NCBI RefSeq assembly: GCF_010667645.1
Contig: NZ_WHZV01000012.1
Location: 1-62,934 of the forward strand
Origin: Bifidobacterium platyrrhinorum
GTDB lineage: Bacteria > Actinomycetota > Actinomycetes > Actinomycetales > Bifidobacteriaceae
Direction: 5' to 3'
Length of the DNA: 62,934 bases
A model generated the notes under the pieces. It saw only the letters and a list, made by a program, of their open reading frames with translations. It made no database searches and was not told where the DNA came from. A program made the position numbers and the translations under genes. Shown here piece by piece: positions 49,814-56,968 of this stretch (within the stretch, counting starts at the first letter, position 1; each line of letters starts with the position of its first letter).

Positions 49814-50502
49814 CGCTCGCCCCCGCCCTGGTAGGCGGCGATGACCGTGTAGCGGCCGTCGTGGGTCTGGTCGGGTGCGAGTTCGACGCGGTAGGCGCCT
49901 GTGGGGAAGGCTTTGACGCTGCCGTCGCGCAGGCGGCGGCGCAGGTCCACCGCGGGCTTGCGCCACAGGTCGTCGGCGATGATGGCGGGCCTGCCGGGCT
50001 GGGCGCGCAGGCGTGCGGCGACACGGGCCCATCTGGTGCGCGGCTCGCTGTCGTTCTCGGTGTCGGCCGGCCAGGTGTCGAGGAAGGTGACGGAAGGCTC
50101 GTCGTCCGGCGCGGTGTCGGCGGGGGTCGGATCGTGGGCGTCGGCGCTCTCGTCGTGGTCGGCGTGGTCGGCGGTGTCGGTCCAGAGGTGGTCGAGGATC
50201 CGGTCGGTGTCCGCCGCCGGCACCGGTGCGGGCTCGACGGCGGGCGTCTCCTCGGACGTGGGCGTCTCCTCGGTCGTGGGGGCCTCCTCGGTCGTGGGGG
50301 CCTCCTCGGTCGTGGGGGTCTCCTCTCCGGCGGTCTGCGGTGTGACGGTCGGGGTGACGGCGGGTCGTGGTTTCCCGTTCCTGCGGCACCAGCGGCCCAC
50401 GGCGATGCGCTCGCCGGGTTCGAGCTGGTCCCATCCCTCGTCGAGGGCGATCTGGTAGAGCTGGGCGAGCGTGGTCTCGTCGTACTTGGTCTTGCCGGTC
50501 AT
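49810..50502 (-). CDS. Early protein with TTEEAP repeats
   Basis: A 230-residue protein. The N-terminal YDETTLAQLYQIALDEGWDQ segment and the C-terminal DLWRKPAVDLRRRLRDGSVK segment flank an acidic, low-complexity linker with four tandem six-residue repeats (TTEEAP, encoded by 18-bp DNA repeats near 50250-50325). Likely a two-domain replication accessory. The repeat number may vary between isolates. Confidence 0.6.
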   Translation of the reverse strand: MTGKTKYDETTLAQLYQIALDEGWDQLEPGERIAVGRWCRRNGKPRPAVTPTVTPQTAGEETPTTEEAPTTEEAPTTEETPTSEETPAVEPAPVPAADTDRILDHLWTDTADHADHDESADAHDPTPADTAPDDEPSVTFLDTWPADTENDSEPRTRWARVAARLRAQPGRPAIIADDLWRKPAVDLRRRLRDGSVKAFPTGAYRVELAPDQTHDGRYTVIAAYQGGGER

Positions 50503-50527
50503 TGTGGATCCTTTCTGCGGGTGGTGT

Positions 50528-51034
50528 CTAGAATTCGGGGTCCGACTGCTCGTAGTCGTCGTAGCCGGGGTCCGGCTGGCCGTAGCCGGCGAATGGGTCC
50601 GTGGCGGGACCCGTGGGATTCGGGGCGGGCGCGCTCGCCGGCGGCGTGGATGGTCCTGGCGTGTGGTCGCGGCGGGTGCGGGTGATCTGCACGGTCGCGG
50701 TCTTGAGGCTGGCGCCGATGTCGTCGACGACCCATCGGGTCGCCCACCGGTCCGCGCCGTCCCTGGTCTGGTAGTGGTCGGTGCGCGGGTGTGCGGTGAT
50801 GATGACCTGACTGCCTTTGACCAGGCTCGCGCCGATGTGGTCGGCCAGGTCGCGCCATGCCTCGCACTGCCAGCTGGTGGGGGTCACGTCCACGCGCTGT
50901 CCCGCCGTGTCCCGCTCCCATCCGGAGCTCAGGACGCGGAAGCTCGCGACGTTCGCCCCGCCTCGTGTGGTGCGCAGTTCCGGGTCGGCGGCCAGTCGTC
51001 CGCGGATGACCGCGATGCTCGGATCCAATGCCAT
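50528..51034 (-). CDS. ssb: Single-stranded DNA-binding protein
   Basis: A 168-residue OB-fold protein: IRGRLAADPELRTTRGGANV, ASFRVLSSGWERD and LVKGSQVIITAHPRTDHYQT follow the SSB pattern. A proline/glycine-rich linker leads to an acidic tip ending DPEF, a variant of the DDIPF-type C-terminus that recruits partner proteins. It protects single-stranded DNA during phage replication. Followed by the repeat-bearing protein gene and RusA. Confidence 0.88.
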   Translation of the reverse strand: MALDPSIAVIRGRLAADPELRTTRGGANVASFRVLSSGWERDTAGQRVDVTPTSWQCEAWRDLADHIGASLVKGSQVIITAHPRTDHYQTRDGADRWATRWVVDDIGASLKTATVQITRTRRDHTPGPSTPPASAPAPNPTGPATDPFAGYGQPDPGYDDYEQSDPEF

Positions 51035-51069
51035 AGCTGTCTCCTTTCTCCCTGTCTTTTTTCATCGCG

Positions 51070-51303
51070 TCACTCGTCGGTGTCCAGGCGCACGACCGCC
51101 AGCCACACCAGCGGGATGACGACCGCGACCCCGACCGCGAGTGTGATCAGCCACTGCGGCGTACCCGTCCCTAGGGGCGCGGGCAGCCGGTCGTGCGTCA
51201 ACGCGAAGCAGGCGGCCCAGCCCTCGAGGAAGGTGAGCGCGAGCAGCATCCCGCCCTTCACACCGGTGCCGACCTTGCGACGCGGCTTCTTCGACATGCT
51301 CAT
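51070..51303 (-). CDS. Small membrane protein, early region
   Basis: A 77-residue protein with a basic N-terminus (SKKPRRKVG) and two membrane helices (about 19-35 and 50-70). A GGAAAACCC ribosome-type site precedes the start. No family recognised. Confidence 0.55.
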   Translation of the reverse strand: MSMSKKPRRKVGTGVKGGMLLALTFLEGWAACFALTHDRLPAPLGTGTPQWLITLAVGVAVVIPLVWLAVVRLDTDE

Positions 51304-51328
51304 GGGTTTTCCTTTCCGAATCGTGTTT

Positions 51329-51571
51329 TTATTCCGACAGGCCCCTGAGGTAGCGCTCCACGTCGGCCGGCCACACGTGCGGCCTTTGCGAGCGCCCCCC
51401 GTCCCTTTTCAGCGGGTAGAGCACGTCGAGATCCTTGTTGCGCACCGCATAGCGCAGGCCGTCCGCGTCGACGTTGAACAACTGCGCGGCCTCCGGCACG
51501 GTCAGCGTGCGCCGCTCCCACAAGGGCACCGGATTCGGGTCCGACCGGACCCCGTTCACATCAATCGGCAT
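51329..51571 (-). CDS. MerR-like HTH protein (excisionase or regulator)
   Basis: An 80-residue protein starting at MPIDVNG (51571) with TVPEAAQLFNVDADGLRYAV, a helix-turn-helix of the excisionase/MerR type, then a wing-like segment (DGGRSQRPHVWPADVERYLR). It overlaps the gene upstream. Likely a small DNA-binding regulator of the early region. Confidence 0.65.
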   Translation of the reverse strand: MPIDVNGVRSDPNPVPLWERRTLTVPEAAQLFNVDADGLRYAVRNKDLDVLYPLKRDGGRSQRPHVWPADVERYLRGLSE

Positions 51572-51830
51572 TCGACGACGTCTCCCTGCGGCGCCGTACC
51601 GCGGTCTTATAATCCATGTCCCGTTTGGCTTTGCGGGCCTGACGGATGGCACCGGCGATGCCCTTGTTGAGGTCGACCATGTCGCCCATGCTCAAGTCCT
51701 TGATCTCGAACTCCCGGTCATCGATGCGGAACCACAGGGAGAACTCGTAGGGGCTGCCCGCGTTGCCGGTCAGCTTGTAATCGACCAGATACCGGTCATT
51801 GCTCATCTCCGGATTGAAACGGCCCATCAC
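51561..51830 (-). CDS. Unknown early protein
   Basis: An 89-residue protein with a beta-rich front (DRYLVDYKLTGNAGSPYEFS, LWFRIDDREFEIKDLS) and a basic helical end (GAIRQARKAKRDMDYKTAVR). Overlaps both neighbours. No family known; seen as a plausible structural-switch or tail-chaperone-like fold only. Confidence 0.55.
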   Translation of the reverse strand: MMGRFNPEMSNDRYLVDYKLTGNAGSPYEFSLWFRIDDREFEIKDLSMGDMVDLNKGIAGAIRQARKAKRDMDYKTAVRRRRETSSNAD

Positions 51831-52096
51831 TCCACCCCCTTGCCCGCGAGCGCGTCGGCGATGACCTTGGCCGGGTCGCCGCCCGCCTGCAGCTGGCAGG
51901 CGAGGAACATGCTGAGCGTCATATCGGGACGCTCCAACCGATTGCTCACGGTCTGACGTGCGATGCCGAGGCTGTCGGCGATGGTGGTGAACTGCGTCTT
52001 GGTGGTGAGCACCTGATTACGCGTAGCCGCGGCGACACCCGCCGCCAGACGCTCATACTCATTCGACGGCCCACGCTTCACAGAGACATCCGTCAC
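51827..52096 (-). CDS. Cro-like HTH protein
   Basis: An 89-residue protein with TKTQFTTIADSLGIARQTVS, a Cro/CI-type helix-turn-helix, followed by a dimerisation-like helix (LSMFLACQLQAGGDPAKVIA). It is near the start of the leftward early operon and opposite the repressor gene, so it may be the Cro counterpart. A small gap with no gene follows up to 52182. Confidence 0.65.
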   Translation of the reverse strand: MTDVSVKRGPSNEYERLAAGVAAATRNQVLTTKTQFTTIADSLGIARQTVSNRLERPDMTLSMFLACQLQAGGDPAKVIADALAGKGVE

Positions 52097-52182
52097 GACG
52101 ATTCCCTTCCGATGTTGAAAAACCGATAGATTCCGATAGGACGCGGCAGGACGGGCGGCGGCGCCCGCCGCCCGTGGCCGGG

Positions 52183-52380
52183 TCAGGCGAGGACGCCGGC
52201 CGGGACGACCGGGACCGGCAGGCCGGTCAGCGCCCGCCAGTGGGCGGCCAGTCTCTCCCGTGTCTCCTGCGTCTCGCCGAGCGCCCGGTGCAGGTACCGC
52301 TGCCAGTCGCCGTCGGTCATCCCGTCCGGCCTTGCCGTGTCCTGCCAGGTCCTCGCCTTGGTCTCCGTCCTGCTGTCCAT
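52183..52380 (-). CDS. Small first early gene product
   Basis: A 65-residue soluble, charged protein (DGDWQRYLHRALGETQETRE). It starts at 52380, directly downstream of the operator region. No motif recognised. Position suggests the first gene of the leftward early transcript. Confidence 0.55.
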   Translation of the reverse strand: MDSRTETKARTWQDTARPDGMTDGDWQRYLHRALGETQETRERLAAHWRALTGLPVPVVPAGVLA

Positions 52381-52391
52381 CCCGACCTCCT

Positions 52392-52506
52392 GTTCACATC
52401 TGATGACAGTTACTTATGGTAACAGCTGTTATCAATTGCGCAAGGTCGGCGTGTCATCACATGTGAACGGTCGTTATTTTCGTTTGTCAGGTGTTAACAT
52501 TGGGGC
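52392..52506. promoter_or_regulatory. Immunity region operators between early genes and repressor
   Basis: A 16-bp inverted repeat has arms GTTCACATCTGATGAC (52392-52407) and GTCATCACATGTGAAC (52453-52468), one mismatch. It flanks GTTAC-TTATG-GTAAC and a perfect palindrome TAACAGCTGTTA (52420-52431). A TTAACAT box ends close to the repressor ATG, suggesting a leaderless repressor mRNA. Confidence 0.65.
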
Positions 52507-52917
52507 ATGGCTACAGCACATGAATGGATTGCGTACGATTTCGCCGCACAGAACGTACTGGGCAAGTTGATTGGCAAAAGCGGCCACTCATACAGACGCT
52601 TCTCGGAGCTCTCAAGCGGATCGATGAGCTACAACCGAGTGCGCGACATTGAGCTGGGCCGTCGTGCGCCGGTGAAACTGTCGGAGTTCCTGCTGATCTG
52701 CGACGTCTGCAACGCCGACCCCGTCCAGACCCTCCGCGACATCATCCGCGAAGCCGCCCGCCTCCAAGCCGAAGCCGAAGCCCGCGAGCGCGAGGCGCAA
52801 CACCAGGTGGACATCGATGCGCTCGCCGATCGTATCGCCGCTCACCCTGAGGAATTCGATCTGGCGGCCAATGATGACCCCAACAAGGAAAACGAGATGA
52901 CCACTCCGCGAGAGTAG
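52507..52917 (+). CDS. Prophage repressor (XRE family)
   Basis: A 136-residue DNA-binding protein with an N-terminal HTH (LIGKSGHSYRRFSELSSGSM, SYNRVRDIELGRRAPVKLSE) and a charged helical C-terminus. No LexA-like protease domain is present. The next gene encodes an ImmA-type metalloprotease, the partner that cleaves ImmR-type repressors. It is divergent from the early operon and should keep it silent in the lysogen. Confidence 0.8.
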   Translation: MATAHEWIAYDFAAQNVLGKLIGKSGHSYRRFSELSSGSMSYNRVRDIELGRRAPVKLSEFLLICDVCNADPVQTLRDIIREAARLQAEAEAREREAQHQVDIDALADRIAAHPEEFDLAANDDPNKENEMTTPRE

Positions 52918-52931
52918 AAGGACGGCAGGCG

Positions 52932-53330
52932 ATGCGGTACGAAGACCTGCTCAATGAGGCCGCAGGCATGGGTGTCCGGGTCGAGGAAAGGCCCCTACAT
53001 GCCGGACGATGCGGCTGCTACTACAATCCAGCGCGGCTCATCATCATCGACGAGGCCATGCCGGACTATGAGAAGGCATGCACCCTGGCGCACGAGCTCG
53101 TGCACGCCAGACACCATGATCACGGCCACGGGAACGCGAAGGCGGAATGGCGGGCACGGCGCGAGACCGCGCTGCGCGCCGTCGACATGCTCGAGTACGC
53201 GACCGCCGAACGAATGTACGGCGGTGACGCGTATCTCATCGCGCAGGCACTCGACGTGACCCTGCAGGTCGTCGAGGACTACCGGATGGTGTTGCACGAT
53301 AGACGGACCGCACCCGCATCGTCAATTTGA
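52932..53330 (+). CDS. ImmA/IrrE-family metallopeptidase
   Basis: A 132-residue zinc protease with HELVHARHH (zinc-binding HExxH) and an upstream NPARLIIIDEAMPDYEKACT segment, as in ImmA/IrrE proteins. It lies 14 bases after the repressor gene. In ICEBs1 and several prophages the ImmA partner cleaves the repressor to trigger induction, a plausible role here. Confidence 0.88.
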   Translation: MRYEDLLNEAAGMGVRVEERPLHAGRCGCYYNPARLIIIDEAMPDYEKACTLAHELVHARHHDHGHGNAKAEWRARRETALRAVDMLEYATAERMYGGDAYLIAQALDVTLQVVEDYRMVLHDRRTAPASSI

Positions 53331-53367
53331 CGTCATACGGACCAACAATAGCAAAGGAGATATTGAC

Positions 53368-54030
53368 ATGGCTGACGCCAATGGGAATAAGGCGAGGAAG
53401 CCGTTTTGGAAGAGGTGGTGGTTCTGGGTGCTGATCGCACTCGCGGTGATTGGCGGGCAGGGAGGCAATGCCGTCAAGACGTCCACGCCGGCGGCGAGCA
53501 GCACGACAGCCTCGACCACCACGCAATCGTCCCCGGCCCCTCGGACGCAGGAGTCATCGCCGGCGCCTAAGGCGACGCCCATGCCCAGAGCAGAGTTCAA
53601 GACCGCTTTCGCCGCGGCGTACGGGTCGCCGATCTCCGACGTCTCGGCGTTCTCGCCACAGGATCCCGGCAGCGGGCACTATCGCACCGAATACCGATTG
53701 GGTGCTTATAGCGATGCGACCGGCGAGCACGGGACGATCGGCGACATGTCGATCGATATGGTCGAGTATGACGGCGGCGAGAAATTCCGCGTCTATCTGA
53801 CAGGTCCCAAGGATTCCGTGGTCGGCGCATATCCGGCGCTGGCCAAGTCCATGGACCCTTCACTGTCCGACGCGGATATTCAGGCGTCTCTCAATCGGTT
53901 CTCCGCGGAGAATCTCCCCGTCACCGACGGGCTCGCTACCGCCAGCTCGGCCACGCGTATCAACAATGACACCTTGACGACCGAAACGGCAGGAGCCGAG
54001 GCGTATATCGACGCCAACGCCGACGAGTAA
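53368..54030 (+). CDS. Membrane-anchored prophage protein
   Basis: A 220-residue protein with a basic N-terminus, one membrane helix (WWFWVLIALAVIGGQGG), a Ser/Thr/Pro/Ala-rich stalk and an external-looking C-terminal domain (SDVSAFSPQDPGSGHYRTEY, FRVYLTGPKDSVVGAYPALA). It is encoded with the lysogeny genes after GGAGAT. This layout fits a lysogenic-conversion or superinfection-exclusion protein, but the domain is not identified. Confidence 0.65.
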   Translation: MADANGNKARKPFWKRWWFWVLIALAVIGGQGGNAVKTSTPAASSTTASTTTQSSPAPRTQESSPAPKATPMPRAEFKTAFAAAYGSPISDVSAFSPQDPGSGHYRTEYRLGAYSDATGEHGTIGDMSIDMVEYDGGEKFRVYLTGPKDSVVGAYPALAKSMDPSLSDADIQASLNRFSAENLPVTDGLATASSATRINNDTLTTETAGAEAYIDANADE

Positions 54031-54103
54031 TCCGACAAGCCCCCGGCGGCTCATTGGCGAGCGCGAGGAGTAATTCGTGGTCGGCGTGTCGTCGTTGTCC
54101 GAC

Positions 54104-54137
54104 TTGCATAACTATATTAACCATGCTAATATAGTTA
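54104..54137 (+). promoter_or_regulatory. Palindromic promoter of the small hydrophobic peptide gene
   Basis: TTGCAT (54104-54109) and TAATAT (54127-54132) are 17 bases apart. Eleven-base perfect inverted arms (TAACTATATTA / TAATATAGTTA) run through the spacer and the -10 box. The AT content is strikingly higher than around it. Confidence 0.7.
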
Positions 54138-54190
54138 CGTCGGCAGGGAAGACCGGCGACCACAACTCAAGAGCGAAAGGAGGAAGCGGG

Positions 54191-54307
54191 ATGAGCAACG
54201 ACTTCGTTCTCGCCGTCGCGGCCATCGGGGCCGTGATCGTCGAAGCCGCCAAACTGGCGTTCGACATCATCAAGTGGCGCGATGAACGCGATAAGCCCGA
54301 GAAGTGA
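54191..54307 (+). CDS. Small hydrophobic peptide (38 aa), toxin-like
   Basis: A 38-residue peptide with one membrane helix (NDFVLAVAAIGAVIVEAAKL) and a charged end (IIKWRDERDKPEK), after AAAGGAGG. The layout resembles type I toxins (TxpA/BsrG/Fst-like) and small holin-like peptides. The long leader (about 55 bases), palindromic promoter and dedicated terminator suit a tightly controlled gene. No antisense RNA promoter is obvious to me. Confidence 0.6.
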   Translation: MSNDFVLAVAAIGAVIVEAAKLAFDIIKWRDERDKPEK

Positions 54308-54311
54308 CAAA

Positions 54312-54348
54312 CCGAAGTCCCGGATGGTCCTAGAATCCGGGGCTTCGG
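54312..54348 (+). terminator. Terminator after the small peptide gene
   Basis: 14-base arms (CCGAAGTCCCGGAT / ATCCGGGGCTTCGG, one wobble) with a 9-base loop directly follow the stop codon of the 38-residue peptide. The downstream T-run is weak. Confidence 0.65.
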
Positions 54349-54373
54349 CCTCACAATCATCCCGCGAATCACC

Positions 54374-54535
54374 ATGAAACGCAAGACACAGGGCATCGGA
54401 GGAATCGCGTTCGCCATCATCGCGGCCGCCTGCGCCGTGGGCGGAGCGCAGCCGTGGATCACCGCGCTGTTCGCGGTCGCCGCCGGTCTCGACTGCCTCC
54501 ACCTCGGCTTCTTCGGAGGCCGCGATGACGACTGA
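54374..54535 (+). CDS. Small membrane protein (53 aa)
   Basis: A 53-residue protein with two hydrophobic stretches (GIGGIAFAIIAAACAVGG and WITALFAVAAGLDCLHLGF) and an acidic end. It overlaps the next gene by 11 bases. The ribosome site is weak, so it may be leaderless or coupled. Unknown function. Confidence 0.5.
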   Translation: MKRKTQGIGGIAFAIIAAACAVGGAQPWITALFAVAAGLDCLHLGFFGGRDDD

Positions 54536-54731
54536 ATACCTCGGCGTCACCGATGTGGCGAGACGGCTCGGCATCAGCACCGCCGCAGTCTCCGCCTACA
54601 AGCTCCCCGAACCGGACGCGACCATCGGCCGCACGCGCGGATGGCTGCCCGAGACGATCGACGCATGGAACGCCGCCCGCCCCGGCCGCGGGGTCGGCGG
54701 CGGACGCCCACGCAAGCACCCCAAGGAATAA
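54525..54731 (+). CDS. Excisionase-like HTH protein
   Basis: A 68-residue protein with YLGVTDVARRLGISTAAVSA, an AlpA/excisionase-type helix-turn-helix, a short acidic link and a basic tail (GRPRKHP). It lies convergent to the integrase gene with a terminator between them. It could direct excision or be a small regulator. Confidence 0.65.
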   Translation: MTTEYLGVTDVARRLGISTAAVSAYKLPEPDATIGRTRGWLPETIDAWNAARPGRGVGGGRPRKHPKE

Positions 54732-54734
54732 GCG

Positions 54735-54778
54735 AAGACGGCACCGGCGCCCATATCGGCGAGCGCCGGTGCCGTCTT
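54735..54778. terminator. Bidirectional terminator between excisionase-like and integrase genes
   Basis: 16-base perfect arms (54735-54750 and 54763-54778) with a 12-base loop. A/T residues flank both ends (GAA upstream, CTTG downstream). Confidence 0.8.
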
Positions 54779-54790
54779 GTGTTCGGCGGG

Positions 54791-56002
54791 TCATGCCTCG
54801 CTCATTTGCGGTATGGCGCGGTTCATGGTCTGGGCGAGGGCTTCGGGCGACCAGTGGGTGTAGCGGGCGGTGGTGGAGAGGCTGGCGTGGCCCATGAGTC
54901 TCATGCGTTCGTCGGGGCTTGCGCCGGTTTCGGCGAGCTCGGTGGAGACGAGGTGGCGGGCGCTGTAGATGTCGACGTCGGGGAGCTTGGCGTCTTCGAG
55001 CGCGCGCTTCCATCGGACGGTCTCGACCTTCGATGTGATGGGTCGGCCGAACTGGTTGGCGAAGATGAGCTGGTGCGGGGCGATGCCCCAGGTGATGATG
55101 TGCTCCCAGAGGCGGTTCCATAGGTCTTCGCTCAGGGGGATGAACCGGTTGCCGCGGTCGCTTTTGGGTGATGTGATCCACATGCTGCCTTCGAGGTGGG
55201 TGGCTTCGACCCAGTCGGGGATGTGGTCGGCCGCGCCGCCGCGCCATGATTGGAGCTGCTGGCAAACGTTGATGCCTGGCACGCCGTTGCGTCGTTCGAG
55301 CTGGTAGGGCATGAGGCCGCGGCGTTCGCCGGGGCGTATGCCGGTGGAGAACGCGAGCTCGAAGGCGAGGGCGTACATGGCGCACTCCTCCGGGGAGGCC
55401 TTCGCGTGCGGGCGGTGTGCGGGCGTGGCGGTGGCCGCGACAAGTCTGGCCGGTTGGCTGCTGTCGAGGATCGCACGTTCCTTCGCTTTCGCGCGGGGCG
55501 GTTTGACGAGGCGTGCAGGGTTCTCGTCGATGATGCGGTCGAGGACGGCACTGTCGAGCATGCTGGAGAGGACGGACAGGTAGACCTGCAGGCTGGATCC
55601 GGCGCGCGTGCGGCCGAGGTCGCGCAGGGCTGCCCGGATGTGGTCGGCGGTGAGCTGTCTGAGAGGGATGTCGCCCAGGCGCGTGCACAGGAGGCGCAGC
55701 CAGCCGGCCTCGTTGGCCCAGGTGTTGGGCTTGACGTCGGCGCGGTGGCGCTCCATCCACCGGTCGGAGTAGCCGGCGACGGTGGGGCCGGTGCTGGTGC
55801 GGATGCGGCCGGTGCGCTCGTACTCGGCGACCTTCTCGTCGAAGCGGGCGCGGGCCTCGCTCTTGACCCGTCCGGTGGCCTCGATGACCCGCCGGCGGCC
55901 GGTGACGGGGTCGGGCGTGATCTCGCGGCGGAAATGCCAGCGGCCCTTCGAGTCCTTGAAGACGCCGCCGGCGCCCTTGGTACGTCTGCGAGTGGTTGCC
56001 AT
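54791..56002 (-). CDS. int: Prophage integrase (tyrosine recombinase)
   Basis: A 403-residue tyrosine recombinase. It has an AP2-like arm-binding N-terminus (GGVFKDSKGRWHFRREITPD), a core-binding domain (WMERHRADVKPNTWANEAGW) and a catalytic domain with FSTGIRPGERRGL (Arg), YSARHLVSTELAETG (Arg-His, with Tyr where His is more usual) and MGHASLSTTARYTHW (nucleophile Tyr). I start it at 56002 after GGGAGG; upstream ATGs would run into the arm region. It sits 174 bases from attR, as expected. Confidence 0.9.
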   Translation of the reverse strand: MATTRRRTKGAGGVFKDSKGRWHFRREITPDPVTGRRRVIEATGRVKSEARARFDEKVAEYERTGRIRTSTGPTVAGYSDRWMERHRADVKPNTWANEAGWLRLLCTRLGDIPLRQLTADHIRAALRDLGRTRAGSSLQVYLSVLSSMLDSAVLDRIIDENPARLVKPPRAKAKERAILDSSQPARLVAATATPAHRPHAKASPEECAMYALAFELAFSTGIRPGERRGLMPYQLERRNGVPGINVCQQLQSWRGGAADHIPDWVEATHLEGSMWITSPKSDRGNRFIPLSEDLWNRLWEHIITWGIAPHQLIFANQFGRPITSKVETVRWKRALEDAKLPDVDIYSARHLVSTELAETGASPDERMRLMGHASLSTTARYTHWSPEALAQTMNRAIPQMSEA

Positions 56003-56030
56003 GATGCCTCCCTTTGCGGTCTCGGGAGTG

Positions 56031-56050
56031 CACTCTATTTCACACTCTAT
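56031..56050 (+). promoter_or_regulatory. Candidate integrase arm-type sites (right)
   Basis: CACTCTATTT at 56031-56040 and CACTCTAT at 56043-56050 repeat the motif found inside attL. They lie between the integrase start and attR. The remainder of 56051-56175 holds no gene I can support. Confidence 0.35.
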
Positions 56051-56175
56051 GCGCCCCACAAACGCCGGCGAAAGCCGGCGAAAGCCCATATCGACGTAAG
56101 GACGCATGGAGTGCGAAACCATTGGAATTACAGGGGTTTCCGGGTATTTCCAATGGTTTGCGGGGTGTCTGGGTA

Positions 56176-56200
56176 CATAAATCGGCTTTATAGCGCCGTT
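56176..56200 (+). other. Prophage attachment site attR
   Basis: Direct repeat of attL (24 of 25 bases identical) next to the integrase gene. Chromosomal sequence resumes to the right; 56201-56312 contains no gene I can support. Confidence 0.85.
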
Positions 56201-56312
56201 TCCCGACCTTGTTCAACAAGCGCTTGGCAACCGGACGAATACACGAGCGGCGAGTATACGCCGTCCGCGCCATCGCCGTGCGACCGTGCCCACATACCGG
56301 CCGGCGGGCGTC

Positions 56313-56870
56313 TCAGTCGAAGTCGGAGGCGCTCATCACGGCGAGCAGGTCGCCGGAATGCACCTGCCATTGCTTGAACGGCTTGTCGGAGCCGAAGATC
56401 ACGACGCCGGCGGTCTGCAGGCCCAGGTTGAGCAGGTCGAGCCGCTCCGGATCGGATTCGGAGGAGGCGAGCCACTGGCTGGCGATGGAGACGGTGGGCT
56501 CATGACCGAGCACCATGAGCACGCGGGCCTTGTCCTTGACGTGCGTGAGCTCGTCGAACACGGACTGCATGCCGCCCTCGTACAGGCTCTGATGGTAGTC
56601 CACCTTGGGCTTGTCGCCGAAGGTCTTGAGCATCTTCGCCAGGGTCTGGCGCGCGCGGGCGGCGGCCGAGCAGGCGATGACGTCGGGCGTGAGCTTCATC
56701 GCGTCGAGGCCCTTGGCGACCTTCTTCGCCTGCTTGAGGCCTTTGGACGTCAGTCCGCGGCCGTAGTCGCCTTCGCTGCTGAACGGTTCGGCCTTCGCGT
56801 GCCGCATGATGATCAGGATGTGATCGTAGCCCTTGACCCGCTTCGCGACCTTGTTCGGATTGACTCCCAC
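56313..56870 (-). CDS. SixA-like histidine phosphatase
   Basis: A 185-residue phosphatase of the histidine phosphatase (RHG/RHA) superfamily with DHILIIMRHAKAEP near the N-terminus and the second catalytic His in VLMVLGHEPTVS. It is like SixA/phosphohistidine phosphatases. I use the GTG at 56870, which follows GGAGG; an alternative upstream GTG would add about 20 residues. It is cotranscribed with trmI on the minus strand. The natural substrate is unknown. Confidence 0.8.
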   Translation of the reverse strand: MGVNPNKVAKRVKGYDHILIIMRHAKAEPFSSEGDYGRGLTSKGLKQAKKVAKGLDAMKLTPDVIACSAAARARQTLAKMLKTFGDKPKVDYHQSLYEGGMQSVFDELTHVKDKARVLMVLGHEPTVSIASQWLASSESDPERLDLLNLGLQTAGVVIFGSDKPFKQWQVHSGDLLAVMSASDFD

Positions 56871-56968
56871 GTCCGCCTCCACTCGTGTCCACGGCGTTCC
56901 CGCCACTGCAAGGTGAACGTTCACGGAAACGCGTCGTTCAATTATATCCCCGCGCGAGTCCGCCGCCG

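Larger units (their letters stand above)
14451..56200. mobile_element. Complete-looking siphovirus prophage (about 41.7 kb)
   Basis: The element is bounded by 25-bp direct repeats (24/25 identical) and encodes integrase, repressor/ImmA, replication genes, a full HK97-type head module, a long-tail module with an approximately 1200-residue tape measure, and lysis genes. Head and tail genes appear intact. The only broken or out-of-frame genes are in the fibre array, where poly-G tracts make the frame variable. There is no tRNA gene at the repeat. Confidence 0.93.

Noticed and set aside
53368..54030. Lipoprotein assignment for the prophage membrane protein
   Set aside because: The N-terminal helix is not followed by a lipobox cysteine; a plain membrane anchor fits better.
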